Shown here: positions 1 through 7,254 of the stretch, piece after piece
Position numbering within the stretch: the first letter of the stretch is position 1
How the letters are laid out: every line of letters begins with the position of its first letter
Source of the DNA: a virus
Reading direction: 5' to 3' (one strand)
DNA: 57,314 nt
Virus record (IMG/VR): IMGVR_UViG_3300020438_000044
Location: 1-57,314 of that record
Notes under the pieces: generated by a model
The model's input: only the letters and a program-made list of their open reading frames with translations
What the model was told of the DNA's origin: nothing
Databases searched by the model: none
Translations under genes and position numbers: made by a program

Positions 1-284
1 TCTCCTTCGCCAAATATCTCCTCCAACATCGGCTTATCCCAAGACCATCGCTCTCCTCTTGCACACGATACTTGAAATCTTGACGTTGTTTTCGACTGCT
101 CGCCCTCTACCTCTGGAAATGCCAAAGCAATCTCGTTCTGGAGTTGTTGTATCCTATCAAGTTTGTTTGGTAAATCTAACTCTAACGTGTAGAGTTCATG
201 GCATAGAAGGTCTAAGTGTTCTGATGGGGTTTCATCAGAGGCTTTGGTTGTACTGCCAAAGCTATCCCAACTGTCTGACGACAT
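1..284 (-). CDS. N-terminal part of the 141-aa replication-operon protein (runs off left edge)
   Basis: This is the second, partial copy of the gene at 56859-57284. It starts at the ATG read leftwards from 284, with AAGGAG just upstream at 290-295, and runs off the window. Only about the first 94 residues are present. Compared with the complete copy it carries one amino-acid change (Lys12 to Thr) and six third-position differences. In a circular genome the two are one locus seen twice. The function is unknown; it is the first gene of the minus-strand replication operon, which fires away from the HTH gene at 391. Confidence 0.85.
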   Translation of the reverse strand, partial: MSSDSWDSFGSTTKASDETPSEHLDLLCHELYTLELDLPNKLDRIQQLQNEIALAFPEVEGEQSKTTSRFQVSCARGERWSWDKPMLEEIFGEG

Positions 285-314
285 ATGCTTCTCCTTTTTT
301 GTTTTGCATCAGCG
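1..314. repeat. Left copy of imperfect 314-bp terminal direct repeat
   Basis: Matches 57001-57314 over its whole length with seven substitutions, at 78, 99, 126, 138, 177, 250 and 255. The repeat begins and ends inside ordinary sequence (a coding region and half of an operator palindrome). It therefore looks like the overlap of a circular or circularly permuted assembly and not a dedicated packaging repeat. Six differences are third-position transitions in the minus-strand gene and one (250) is non-synonymous, Lys12 to Thr. Confidence 0.95.
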
Positions 315-329
315 ATTATCGAATGATGC
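306..329. promoter_or_regulatory. Palindromic operator candidate between divergent operons
   Basis: Nested dyad: outer arms GCATCA (306-311) and TGATGC (324-329), inner arms CGAT (313-316) and ATCG (318-321). It abuts the -35 box of the plus-strand promoter and lies 22 bases upstream of the minus-strand start at 284. A protein bound here could control both operons. The natural candidate is the small HTH protein encoded at 391. Seen: the dyad and its position. Inferred: the regulator. Confidence 0.5.
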
Positions 330-358
330 TTTACATAAACCAGAATGTAATATATAAG
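330..358 (+). promoter_or_regulatory. Sigma-70-like promoter for HTH/primase operon
   Basis: TTTACA (330-335), a 17-base spacer and TATAAG (353-358), followed by AAAGGAG and the ATG at 391. Five of six bases match consensus in each box. The minus-strand operon on the other side has only a weaker GATAAT-like -10 inside the palindrome. Confidence 0.5.
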
Positions 359-390
359 TTACACAAATGCAAGCATTAAAGGAGAAAAAA

Positions 391-609
391 ATGTATAAAA
401 TAAATTTTTCTAGGCTTATCAATGACTTCGGAGGAGCATCGACAGTGGCTAGGAAGATAAAAAAAGCTAGAACAATACCTTATCAATGGGTAAAGAAAGG
501 CAAATGTTCAACACAAGTTCTGGAGGAACTAAAAAATATAAACCCAACATGCAGTATAGACGATTACTTTGAGGAGGATAATAATGGGAAAGGAAAACGT
601 AAAGCTTAA
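391..609 (+). CDS. Small Cro/CI-like HTH DNA-binding protein
   Basis: 72 residues. The ATG at 391 is chosen over one at 367 because AAAGGAG (378-384) sits six bases before it. Residues 5-45 read as a compact helix-turn-helix of the Cro/CI/YdaS type: a conserved FGGASTVARKI helix pair followed by IPYQWVKKG, where an isoleucine-proline turn leads into a recognition helix. This pattern is known from phage Cro-like proteins that act on their own operator. It sits next to the palindrome at 306-329 and overlaps the primase gene, so it probably represses or balances the divergent early operons. Whether it acts as a Cro or as a lysogenic repressor cannot be told from the sequence. Confidence 0.7.
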   Translation: MYKINFSRLINDFGGASTVARKIKKARTIPYQWVKKGKCSTQVLEELKNINPTCSIDDYFEEDNNGKGKRKA

Positions 610-2485
610 ACACGCTTTAGAATACTTAGAAAGAGGTTGGTCTGTTATACCAATAAAACCTCAAGGCAAACGACCTGCTATCAAGTGGCTTGAATATCAA
701 AATCGTTTACCAACAGAAGACGAGGTTACTAATTGGTGGACTCAATGGGAAGACTATGACATCGCACTTGTAACTGGCGAAATCAGTGGCGTTGTTGTTG
801 TCGATTGTGATAATGACAACGCTTACAATGCTTCTCAAGAAGCTAACATGAAGACACCAATCAAGGTGAAGACCAAACGTGGCATTCACTTATACTTTGA
901 ACACCCAAAAGACGGCATACGCAGAGGTCCGAGAGCAGGTGTAAACAGCAGAGGTTCAGACTGGCCCATGATTAATGGCTTAGACTTTAGGGGAGACGGA
1001 AGTTATGCGTTGTTACCACCTTCTAAGAACTATACGTGGGACTATCCAGTAGACGTATTCGATTATGATGAGATGTTTGTCTGGAAAGATTGGAAGCCGT
1101 CTTTAAAAGAACGTATTAACGATGGTGACTTTCATTTTTCAAAGCTAGACTTGAGTTCTGTCAAACCATTTGACCCTAATGAGATGCTTTCTGAATGGGA
1201 TAGAACGGCTAAGTATGTAAAAGAAACCTATCCAACTTCAATGAAGATACCATCTGGCATGAGTAATGGTAGGAATGAACGTGTTATGCGTTACATATCT
1301 GAGTGTATACTGAATGGATACTTTGGCTCTGAGTTAAGAGTCCGTGGTCTTGCGTTTATGAATGAGTTCTTTTTTGAATCTTTAGATGAGCGAGAGTTTG
1401 AAGCAACTGTCTGTTCTATGGAGCAGTCGGAGAAACGTAACCACCCAGAAAGATTCGATGAAGATGGAAACTTTATTGGGCAACCAGTTACTGAGGAGTT
1501 CAAAGACCGACCCAGAAAACTTATCCAGATGAAAGATGCAGACCAACTTATGGAGGAGAGTGCAGGCAAGACGTACTTGATTGAACCTTGGCTTCCTAAG
1601 AATACAATCGTGCAAGTGTATGGTTACAGTGGACATGGTAAGTCTATGTTTGTTCAACATTGTATATCTGCGTTGTGTAGTGGTAGAAAATACTTTGGTT
1701 GTTTCGAATTAGGTAAGCCTGCGAGAGCGTTGTACTTGGATTTTGAAATGGGTATGTCAACAATAGCTAGACGTCTGATTGAAATGAGACAGATGCATGG
1801 AGATACGCAGGACAGATTAAATATCTGGACACCATTTGTAGACAAGAAAGAAATAGACCTAAAGAAAAGAGAGGGACTCGAAGAACTGCAAGCGTGGATA
1901 ACATTCTCAGACCCAGACGTAATCATAATAGACACAATCAGGTCAGCTTATCCTGGCTTAATGGAGAACTCGGCAGACGAATGGAGCAGGGTTAACCAGT
2001 TAGCAGTTAAACTCAGGAACTCAGGACTTGCCGTCATTATGATACACCATTCTAACAAGCCGTCTGAAGGTGGTCTGGGTAGAGAAGCAGGCTCGACTAA
2101 CCAGTTGACTGTACTGGAGACACAGATAAAAGTGACTCAGGTATACAAAGACGAAGACACAGCAAAGCAAAATGCGGCTATCTGGGACGGAAGTTATCAG
2201 CGACCAGTGTTTCCTTTACTGGAGAGCAAGCTACCGAAAGACTATAGATTATATATGGTCATGGAGATTAAGTATGGGAAGGTCAGAGAGTGGACAGACA
2301 TGCATGACAGAGTGCAATGGGTGGGGTTCGGTGGACACAACACGAAAGATGAGCGATGCGTTGTCGCAAGTCAGTCAACAAAACAGAGAGCGAAAGCTAT
2401 GGCACTTGAAGGCAGTGACCCTACACACATTTCGGAGACACTTCAAAGACCCTTACGTCTCATCAATGAGTGGCTAGAACTTTAG
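584..2485 (+). CDS. Primase-polymerase / RepA-like helicase fusion
   Basis: 633 residues. The ATG at 584 has GAGGAGG (571-577) six bases upstream; an in-frame TTG at 569 is less likely. The N-terminal third is a bifunctional primase-polymerase (PrimPol, PF09250-like) domain: an Asp74-Cys-Asp76 metal pair after a hydrophobic strand, His102 in a GIHLYF strand, and Asp134 in DFRGDGSYALLPPS. The C-terminal half is a RecA-fold hexameric helicase of the RepA/AAA_25 type: Walker A GYSGHGKS (347-354), Walker B VIIIDT (Asp450) and an HHSNK motif typical of this family. It should prime and unwind at the phage origin. No separate DNA polymerase is seen, so host polymerase is probably recruited. Confidence 0.9.
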   Translation: MGKENVKLKHALEYLERGWSVIPIKPQGKRPAIKWLEYQNRLPTEDEVTNWWTQWEDYDIALVTGEISGVVVVDCDNDNAYNASQEANMKTPIKVKTKRGIHLYFEHPKDGIRRGPRAGVNSRGSDWPMINGLDFRGDGSYALLPPSKNYTWDYPVDVFDYDEMFVWKDWKPSLKERINDGDFHFSKLDLSSVKPFDPNEMLSEWDRTAKYVKETYPTSMKIPSGMSNGRNERVMRYISECILNGYFGSELRVRGLAFMNEFFFESLDEREFEATVCSMEQSEKRNHPERFDEDGNFIGQPVTEEFKDRPRKLIQMKDADQLMEESAGKTYLIEPWLPKNTIVQVYGYSGHGKSMFVQHCISALCSGRKYFGCFELGKPARALYLDFEMGMSTIARRLIEMRQMHGDTQDRLNIWTPFVDKKEIDLKKREGLEELQAWITFSDPDVIIIDTIRSAYPGLMENSADEWSRVNQLAVKLRNSGLAVIMIHHSNKPSEGGLGREAGSTNQLTVLETQIKVTQVYKDEDTAKQNAAIWDGSYQRPVFPLLESKLPKDYRLYMVMEIKYGKVREWTDMHDRVQWVGFGGHNTKDERCVVASQSTKQRAKAMALEGSDPTHISETLQRPLRLINEWLEL

Positions 2486-2608
2486 TTTCTTTCCGTCTAT
2501 GTACACGGCAACAAGTTTTGCGTCAGGAAAATGAACTCTAACTTTGTCCATTAATTCAGCAATGTCTGGGTGTTTCTTACGATTTTCTTCGGCTTGTTGT
2601 TGTGTCAT
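2474..2608 (-). CDS. Possible 44-aa protein, antisense-convergent to primase
   Basis: An open frame of 44 codons from the ATG at 2608 to a TAG at 2474-2476, overlapping the primase stop by 12 bases. The peptide starts MTQQQAEENRKKHPDIAELM and continues with an alternating hydrophobic stretch (VRVHFPDAKLVAVYIDGKKLKF) that looks protein-like. There is no Shine-Dalgarno motif before it, and the start lies in the foot of the large hairpin at 2614-2701. It would be the only minus-strand gene between 285 and 4105. It could be real or chance. Confidence 0.4.
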   Translation of the reverse strand: MTQQQAEENRKKHPDIAELMDKVRVHFPDAKLVAVYIDGKKLKF

Positions 2609-2613
2609 TTATT

Positions 2614-2711
2614 TGTTACAACTACTTAAACTTCGTCTTATTGTTCCTTGTTTCCGTGGTTGGCTACGCCAAACCACGTAAGAACAAACGTAGTTGTAAC
2701 ATATTTTTTTT
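2614..2711 (+). terminator. Large nested hairpin followed by T8 (terminator or structured RNA)
   Basis: Outer stem TGTTACAACTAC (2614-2625) with GTAGTTGTAACA (2690-2701), middle stem TTGTTC (2641-2646) with GAACAA (2682-2687), inner stem CGTGGTT (2655-2661) with AACCACG (2672-2678), apical GGC/GCC, then eight T at 2704-2711. It ends the primase transcript on the plus strand. It is much larger than a normal intrinsic terminator, so part of it may have another role as an RNA. Confidence 0.6.
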
Positions 2712-2744
2712 GATTTGGCAATACCCCTATGTTATTTAATTTAT

Positions 2745-3041
2745 ATGCCAAGAAGAGTATATGTAGATGAAGAAAATATATCATGGCTTAAAGCTAACCA
2801 TAGCAGGTTAAGCCACAAAGAGCTTGCTTCCAGATTTAATTGTTGCGTAGACACAATAAAACGGATACTTGTAAGACATAACTTACAAGACTTTGACGGA
2901 GCTAAGTACCAAGTCAAGAGAGTCAGTGATGAAAAGACATGGACTCGACCATGCATGGACTGTGGAGACACACATGCTAGACCAAAGAACTGGTACTACT
3001 GCGTTAATTGTAGACGTGAAAGGGGATACGAAGAACTATGA
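2745..3041 (+). CDS. HTH protein with C-terminal zinc ribbon
   Basis: 98 residues from the ATG at 2745; no clear ribosome binding site, and the mRNA may be nearly leaderless. The N-terminus (about residues 8-45) is a helix-turn-helix resembling homing-nuclease and transposase HTHs (LSHKELASRFNCCVDTIKRIL). The C-terminus has a CMDC...CVNC zinc ribbon with 12 residues between the pairs. It overlaps the next gene by ATGA, so the two are translationally coupled. A DNA-binding regulator, or an accessory factor for the coupled nuclease, is the likely role. No closer identity is claimed. Confidence 0.65.
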   Translation: MPRRVYVDEENISWLKANHSRLSHKELASRFNCCVDTIKRILVRHNLQDFDGAKYQVKRVSDEKTWTRPCMDCGDTHARPKNWYYCVNCRRERGYEEL

Positions 3042-3427
3042 GTAAACAGAAAAGAAAAGGTGACACTTTCGAAAGAGAACTGGCAACGTACTTTAACGAG
3101 ACAGCAGACATGAACACAGCATATCGTGCGCCACTGTCTGGTGGAGGCAAGGTCAGTTCACATGGTGGAGCAGACTTAATCGGAGTGCCAGACCTATTTG
3201 TCGAAGCCAAGCGTGTAGAGCGTCTGAATTTTATGGACGCAATCAGACAGGCAGAAAGAAATTCACAGGAAACTAACAGCCCAGAGACGCCCATCGTTAT
3301 TAACAGACGAAACAGAATGACAACTGAAGAGAGCATTTGTTTCCTGCGACTAAAAGATTTTATGAAATATTACAACGCTTACCTACAACTAACTGGTAGA
3401 CAGAAAAGCAAAAATTCGGTAGCATAA
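3038..3427 (+). CDS. Small PD-(D/E)XK nuclease, Holliday-junction-resolvase-like
   Basis: 129 residues starting at the ATG of an ATGA overlap. The fold signature is complete: Glu12 in the first helix (KGDTFERELA), then Asp52 in GVPDLFVEAKR with Glu56 and Lys58, the D-X(n)-E-X-K core. The length and the early RAPLSGGGK segment match the small phage resolvase-like PD-(D/E)XK proteins found beside replication genes. It probably processes branched replication or recombination intermediates before packaging. It is coupled to the zinc-ribbon HTH protein upstream. Confidence 0.75.
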   Translation: MSKQKRKGDTFERELATYFNETADMNTAYRAPLSGGGKVSSHGGADLIGVPDLFVEAKRVERLNFMDAIRQAERNSQETNSPETPIVINRRNRMTTEESICFLRLKDFMKYYNAYLQLTGRQKSKNSVA

Positions 3428-3449
3428 ACGCATAACTAAGGAGAAGTGT

Positions 3450-3629
3450 ATGGCGTACTCAACTAACAAAGGACTCGTCTTCGGTGCAAGTAAGATGAAT
3501 GGCACAAAGAAAAATGCTTTTCAAGGTTTGCAATTTCGTAATCGTTCACAATTACCATCACAGTTTGGCTCAAGTCTTAACAAACAAAAAGTCAACGTCT
3601 TCGGTGGCAGACTAAGAAAGCAGGTGTAA
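3450..3629 (+). CDS. 59-aa basic protein of unknown function
   Basis: The ATG at 3450 follows AAGGAG (3438-3443). The 59-residue product is basic and rich in Gly, Asn, Gln and Ser, with two similar GLVFG and VNVFGG segments near its ends. It has no membrane segment and no motif I recognise. It lies in the plus-strand early operon between the nuclease and a Lys-rich micropeptide. Confidence 0.6.
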   Translation: MAYSTNKGLVFGASKMNGTKKNAFQGLQFRNRSQLPSQFGSSLNKQKVNVFGGRLRKQV

Positions 3630-3630
3630 C

Positions 3631-3687
3631 ATGCCAGGACCTATGAAGAAGGGTAAAAAGAAAAAGAAGAAGATAGTCTACAAGTAA
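3631..3687 (+). CDS. 18-aa lysine-rich micropeptide
   Basis: ATG at 3631, one base after the preceding TAA, reading MPGPMKKGKKKKKKIVYK. Such poly-lysine peptides are easily missed by annotation. Several longer Lys-tailed small proteins occur near the lysis genes of this same genome, which makes it more believable. A role in DNA or RNA binding is only a guess from charge. Confidence 0.4.
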   Translation: MPGPMKKGKKKKKKIVYK

Positions 3688-3710
3688 GACGACTGTCTAC
3701 CACAATTAGT

Positions 3711-3738
3711 ATACACTCTCCTTTGAAGGAGAGTGTAT
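3711..3738 (+). promoter_or_regulatory. 13-bp perfect hairpin enclosing a Shine-Dalgarno
   Basis: ATACACTCTCCTT (3711-3723) pairs with AAGGAGAGTGTAT (3726-3738). The 3' arm holds AAGGAG, eight bases before the in-frame ATC at 3740. There is no T-tract, so it is not an ordinary terminator. If folded it would hide the ribosome binding site of the next gene, which suggests translational control or an RNase processing site. Confidence 0.65.
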
Positions 3739-3739
3739 C

Positions 3740-4222
3740 ATCGAACCAATTAGTATAGCATTAGCCGCGTATTCGGCAATCAAGGCAGGCGTCTCGGCAG
3801 GACGTGAGATGCAAGACCTTGGCAAAGACATCGGAAAACTATTCGATGCCATTGACATTCTGCGTAACGACCACAACAAAAAAAAGAGTAGTCCATTTGC
3901 AGGCTCAGAGAATGAAGAGGCGATGGACACGTTCATCAACAAGAAAAAAGCTGAAGACTTGGAGAACGAACTGCGTCAGATAATCATGGAAACTAGGGGG
4001 TATGATGCTTGGCAAGAACTGCTCAAGCTACGTGCTGAAATCAGACGTAAAAGGAAAGAAGCCGAACGAGCAAGAATGCTCGCACGGCAGAAGTTGTGGG
4101 ATAATTTATGGTTGTACGGAGGTGTCTTTATTATCCTTGTTGGTATCTCCGTCATCTTGTTTTTTGTCGGCACTGCTCTCGTTGCCAGTGGCACTATCAA
4201 TAGTTGGCTCGGCAGAGGCTGA
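3740..4222 (+). CDS. Phage membrane-anchored protein with apparent ATC start
   Basis: About 160 residues. The first ATG in frame is at 3809, but the frame is open back to 3710 and encodes IEPISIALAAYSAIKAGVSA, which matches, as I remember it, the usual N-terminus of this marine-phage family. No ATG, GTG or TTG lies in that extension, while AAGGAG (3726-3731) is placed correctly for ATC at 3740. The middle is a charged coiled coil (KKAEDLENELRQIIMETRGYDAWQELLKLRAEIRRKRKEAERAR) and the C-terminus has one membrane helix. The function is unknown; homologues occur in T7-like and other marine podoviruses. The last 117 bases overlap the convergent gene at 4106. Confidence 0.7.
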   Translation: MEPISIALAAYSAIKAGVSAGREMQDLGKDIGKLFDAIDILRNDHNKKKSSPFAGSENEEAMDTFINKKKAEDLENELRQIIMETRGYDAWQELLKLRAEIRRKRKEAERARMLARQKLWDNLWLYGGVFIILVGISVILFFVGTALVASGTINSWLGRG

Positions 4223-4447
4223 CTTGCGTGGTACTAATCTTGCCAACGTCTCGAATGTCCACCCACTGTAGTTGAGTGAGTTCCTCAACAAGTCAAGCAC
4301 TTGCATGCCACCTTGTATGTTGTCTATGTTGTCGGCAAATAATACCTCCGTACCGATAAGCTTTCCGTCTTTCTCTACGAGGTACAACTTACCTACCTCA
4401 ATCGTGTTGGGTCTTTTCTCTTCGCCATTGGCTTTTTGTTCTGACAT
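4106..4447 (-). CDS. 113-aa protein of unknown function
   Basis: Starts at ATG 4447, one base from the integrase stop, with GGAGG-like pairing at 4451-4455 (read on the minus strand). Residues 15-75 form a compact mixed domain (IEVGKLYLVEKDGKLIGTEVLFADNID...). The last 35 residues are Asp/Asn/Lys/Ser-rich and probably disordered. That disordered tail is exactly the part that overlaps the membrane helix of the convergent plus-strand gene. It is the last gene of the long minus-strand operon. Confidence 0.65.
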   Translation of the reverse strand: MSEQKANGEEKRPNTIEVGKLYLVEKDGKLIGTEVLFADNIDNIQGGMQVLDLLRNSLNYSGWTFETLARLVPRKSASAEPTIDSATGNESSADKKQDDGDTNKDNKDTSVQP

Positions 4448-5446
4448 TTAGTCCTCCTTTGGTTTGTTAATCAGATTTACTGTATCATGTAAATGAGATG
4501 GTGCAAGATGCGAGTATCTCATTACCATGTCAAGAGAAGTGTGACCAAGTAAGTCAGCAACTGCTCTCAAGCTTGCGCCTTTCTGCACAAGATGTGATGC
4601 AAACGTGTGTCTGCAATCATGGGGTTTAAAGTCTTCAATGTCTGCCTTAGCACATGCTTCACTGAAATACTTGTAAAATATATATTTGTTCCAAGGGTTG
4701 TAGTCGTCTGACCTAAAAACAAAATCATCGTTACCCTTGAACTCACGGAAACCATAGTCACTAACGTAGTCCACAAAGTTAATCGGAACTTTACGTCTGA
4801 GTGTACGTCCACCCTTACGAGAGACGACAACAACGTGGTAAGATTCCAACTCTCTTGCTTGCAGGTTGAATGCCTCGCCAAGTCTGACACCAGTATAAAA
4901 CAAGAACCTCAGTATCGGTTGCAAACTATAGTGAGACAAAGCAATCAACTTGTCTCGCTCTCTCTCCGTCAGCCATCGTACTCGTGCATCATCAGACGTT
5001 GGTTGCTTCAGCCTATACGTTGGCACACTACGACCCATGTCATTGTTATAGTTAATCATCGACTTAATAGACGTCATCTCTCTCGAAACACTATTGTCTT
5101 TGTTGCCTCGTCCCTTGAAATAGTCCATCACCTCGGCTTGTTCCAACGAACAGAGTACTCTGTGACCAAACTCATTCTGAAACAGACGTAAGTTAACCAA
5201 GTCTGTGCTGCCTGGCATGCTGCTTCGGCTGCCCAGGTACAACTTTATTGCGTCTGCCACTGTCGTCTTCGTACCCATGTCAACTTTCTTACCTGCGTCA
5301 CGGAATATTTCTCGCATTCTTTCTTTGGCTAACGTCTTCTGTCCAACAGAATACCCAGTTGACTTACGGATACGATGGGTGTAGCCCATCGTATCTTTAA
5401 CAAATCCATGAGCATACAGATGTCCGTTCCTTTCAACTAACTTCAT
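4448..5446 (-). CDS. int: Tyrosine recombinase (integrase)
   Basis: 332 residues, full length. All catalytic residues are visible: Arg188 (TGVRLGEAF), Lys211 (SRKGG), His276 and Arg279 (PHDCRHTFASH), His302 (LGHTSLDMVMRYSHL) and the nucleophile Tyr311. The N-terminus has a short strand-rich arm-binding region and residues 60-140 are the SAM-like core-binding domain. It should integrate the phage DNA at an attP site, which I could not locate: there is no tRNA fragment next to the gene. It is the next-to-last gene of the minus-strand operon and overlaps the gene upstream by 14 bases. Confidence 0.93.
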   Translation of the reverse strand: MKLVERNGHLYAHGFVKDTMGYTHRIRKSTGYSVGQKTLAKERMREIFRDAGKKVDMGTKTTVADAIKLYLGSRSSMPGSTDLVNLRLFQNEFGHRVLCSLEQAEVMDYFKGRGNKDNSVSREMTSIKSMINYNNDMGRSVPTYRLKQPTSDDARVRWLTERERDKLIALSHYSLQPILRFLFYTGVRLGEAFNLQARELESYHVVVVSRKGGRTLRRKVPINFVDYVSDYGFREFKGNDDFVFRSDDYNPWNKYIFYKYFSEACAKADIEDFKPHDCRHTFASHLVQKGASLRAVADLLGHTSLDMVMRYSHLAPSHLHDTVNLINKPKED

Positions 5447-5651
5447 CTGTCTTCTCCTCTAGTATCTGTAATGCCTTTGTCTTCTGTCTTTTGTAGTATT
5501 CCAAAAGACTTTTACAATTCGCATCAAGTTCAAAAGTCTCAATGTAATCTATATGATTTTGAATTTCTTTGAGTGGCATATACTTACCAAACTTCCCTTT
5601 GTGTTGCTGTATTTTATTATGCGACACTCTTCTAAGATTTAACTTGTCCAT
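5433..5651 (-). CDS. 72-aa protein of unknown function, upstream of integrase
   Basis: A small basic, mainly helical protein starting MDKLNLRRVSHNKIQQ and ending in a coiled-coil-like stretch. It overlaps the integrase start by 14 bases, so the two are translationally coupled. A role as recombination directionality factor would fit the position, but nothing in the sequence shows it: no winged-helix or excisionase motif is evident. Confidence 0.6.
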   Translation of the reverse strand: MDKLNLRRVSHNKIQQHKGKFGKYMPLKEIQNHIDYIETFELDANCKSLLEYYKRQKTKALQILEEKTDEVS

Positions 5652-5652
5652 A

Positions 5653-7254
5653 TTATTTACCTCCCATTAGTTTGTATTCCTTGGTAATCGTACCAAGGTT
5701 CTTGTTACCTCTACCATGTTCCTTAACTCTTGTGGTAAATCCTTGTCTCTTAACAGAACCATCGTCATTATATAACGTCTTATACACTCTCGTATGTGCA
5801 TCAACCTCATGATACTTCTTCGGTGTACCAACACCACCTTGACCATTGCCATCAGTTCTGTAAAGATTGACACCCTCATCTTTCGGAAGGTTGACCTTGA
5901 GAACTACGTGGTCGTCCGATGGTATAGTCTCGCCACGTATCATAGTTCTTCTTCCCTTCGTCTCTCTAATCTCTTGAGTAATGTGTCGAGGATAGTTCCA
6001 TATATTCAACAACGACACAAGAAACCTTATGTCTCCCATAGCACCAAGCAATGAACTGAAGTCTGCCTTACTCTTCTGCACCTCATTCCTCACTGGGTCT
6101 ATGTCATGTCCAAGTCCTGCTTTCCACATGACGTGCTTTCTCAGCAGTTGCCAATCCTTATTGTGTTTCTTCTTGCTATTGTGGAAAGACCATATGTTTC
6201 CCCACAATGCTCTATCAACATTCAACGCAGACGGAATCGCTTTGTCTAACGACACATCGTGAGGATACAGTATCTCTTGCATTCTCTTCTTGAGGTCTTC
6301 CTCCTTCATGTACTTCTTACCATAAGTCGTCACATCGAATGGCGAATCTCTGTACTCCTTGATAACCTCATCATGGAAAGGCTCGGCAAAGTTCACGACC
6401 ATTCTCATGTCATGTATATAAACTTTGTTGTTCACATACTTAACTTTGTTGGCATCAATACCACTGTCAAACTCAGCATTGGTAAAGTATATAAAGCTAT
6501 CAAACGTATAAACGGAGTCGCCCAAATACATTCCATCTACGTCCTCGGTCTTGCGTATCCAATAACCAACAGACGGATTGACAATGGAAGACGTGACATC
6601 TCCATTGCTTATACCCCACTTGTCATCAAAGATTTTCTGTTGCCACCACTGCTTTGTTGGCTCGTTCCACTCAACGAAAAGGTTCTCAGATGGTGGCTCT
6701 GCATTACGTAAGGCAATCACTGCTTCCTCAGCCGTAAAGTTTGCACCTCTCCTTACAATGTCCTCCATCAAACTAGCATGAACAACTGCCTTCTTCGCCT
6801 TCATGAACTCCTTCTGATATTTCCTAATGGCTTTCTTACTCTGCTCATTGGCATCGTATATCTGCAACCCTTTGCTTGGTCGCTTGAAAGCATACGTCAC
6901 TTGCTCATGCAAGACTAGCTTGTTCATCTTGGACACAATTTTCTGCACAGTTCTCTCGTCTGCACCGACCTTGCCTTCTGAAAAACCTCTCGCTTTGTTG
7001 TAGGTTATCTTGCCCATCTGTATATCGTCCATCATTATATCTCTAAACGATGGTGGTTCATGCACCACTGGTGGCTCAATGTCAGACGACTTGAACTTGT
7101 GACCAGTGGCTTTGTCTCGTATCATGCTCTCCAAGAAAGGCATCATGTCTGCAAACTTTGGCATATCAAATAAGCCTACCCTCGCAGTAGACTTTTGAAG
7201 CTTTGGTGTCGCAGGCTTTACGAGTGTCCTTTTATTATGTGTCTTCTTTGGCAT
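5653..7254 (-). CDS. 533-aa protein of unknown function
   Basis: A large soluble protein with a basic N-terminus (MPKKTHNKRTLVKPATPK), an HTH-like stretch around residues 90-130 (TYNKARGFSEGKVGADERTVQKIVSKM) and a strand-rich middle. The C-terminal 90 residues carry a KYHEVDAHTRVYK segment followed by TTRVKEHGRGNKNLGTITKEYKL. The latter resembles a short His/Arg-rich domain I have seen in hypothetical proteins of alphaproteobacterial phages, but the function of that domain is not known to me. No enzyme motif is seen. It is the largest unknown of the minus-strand accessory operon. Confidence 0.75.
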   Translation of the reverse strand: MPKKTHNKRTLVKPATPKLQKSTARVGLFDMPKFADMMPFLESMIRDKATGHKFKSSDIEPPVVHEPPSFRDIMMDDIQMGKITYNKARGFSEGKVGADERTVQKIVSKMNKLVLHEQVTYAFKRPSKGLQIYDANEQSKKAIRKYQKEFMKAKKAVVHASLMEDIVRRGANFTAEEAVIALRNAEPPSENLFVEWNEPTKQWWQQKIFDDKWGISNGDVTSSIVNPSVGYWIRKTEDVDGMYLGDSVYTFDSFIYFTNAEFDSGIDANKVKYVNNKVYIHDMRMVVNFAEPFHDEVIKEYRDSPFDVTTYGKKYMKEEDLKKRMQEILYPHDVSLDKAIPSALNVDRALWGNIWSFHNSKKKHNKDWQLLRKHVMWKAGLGHDIDPVRNEVQKSKADFSSLLGAMGDIRFLVSLLNIWNYPRHITQEIRETKGRRTMIRGETIPSDDHVVLKVNLPKDEGVNLYRTDGNGQGGVGTPKKYHEVDAHTRVYKTLYNDDGSVKRQGFTTRVKEHGRGNKNLGTITKEYKLMGGK

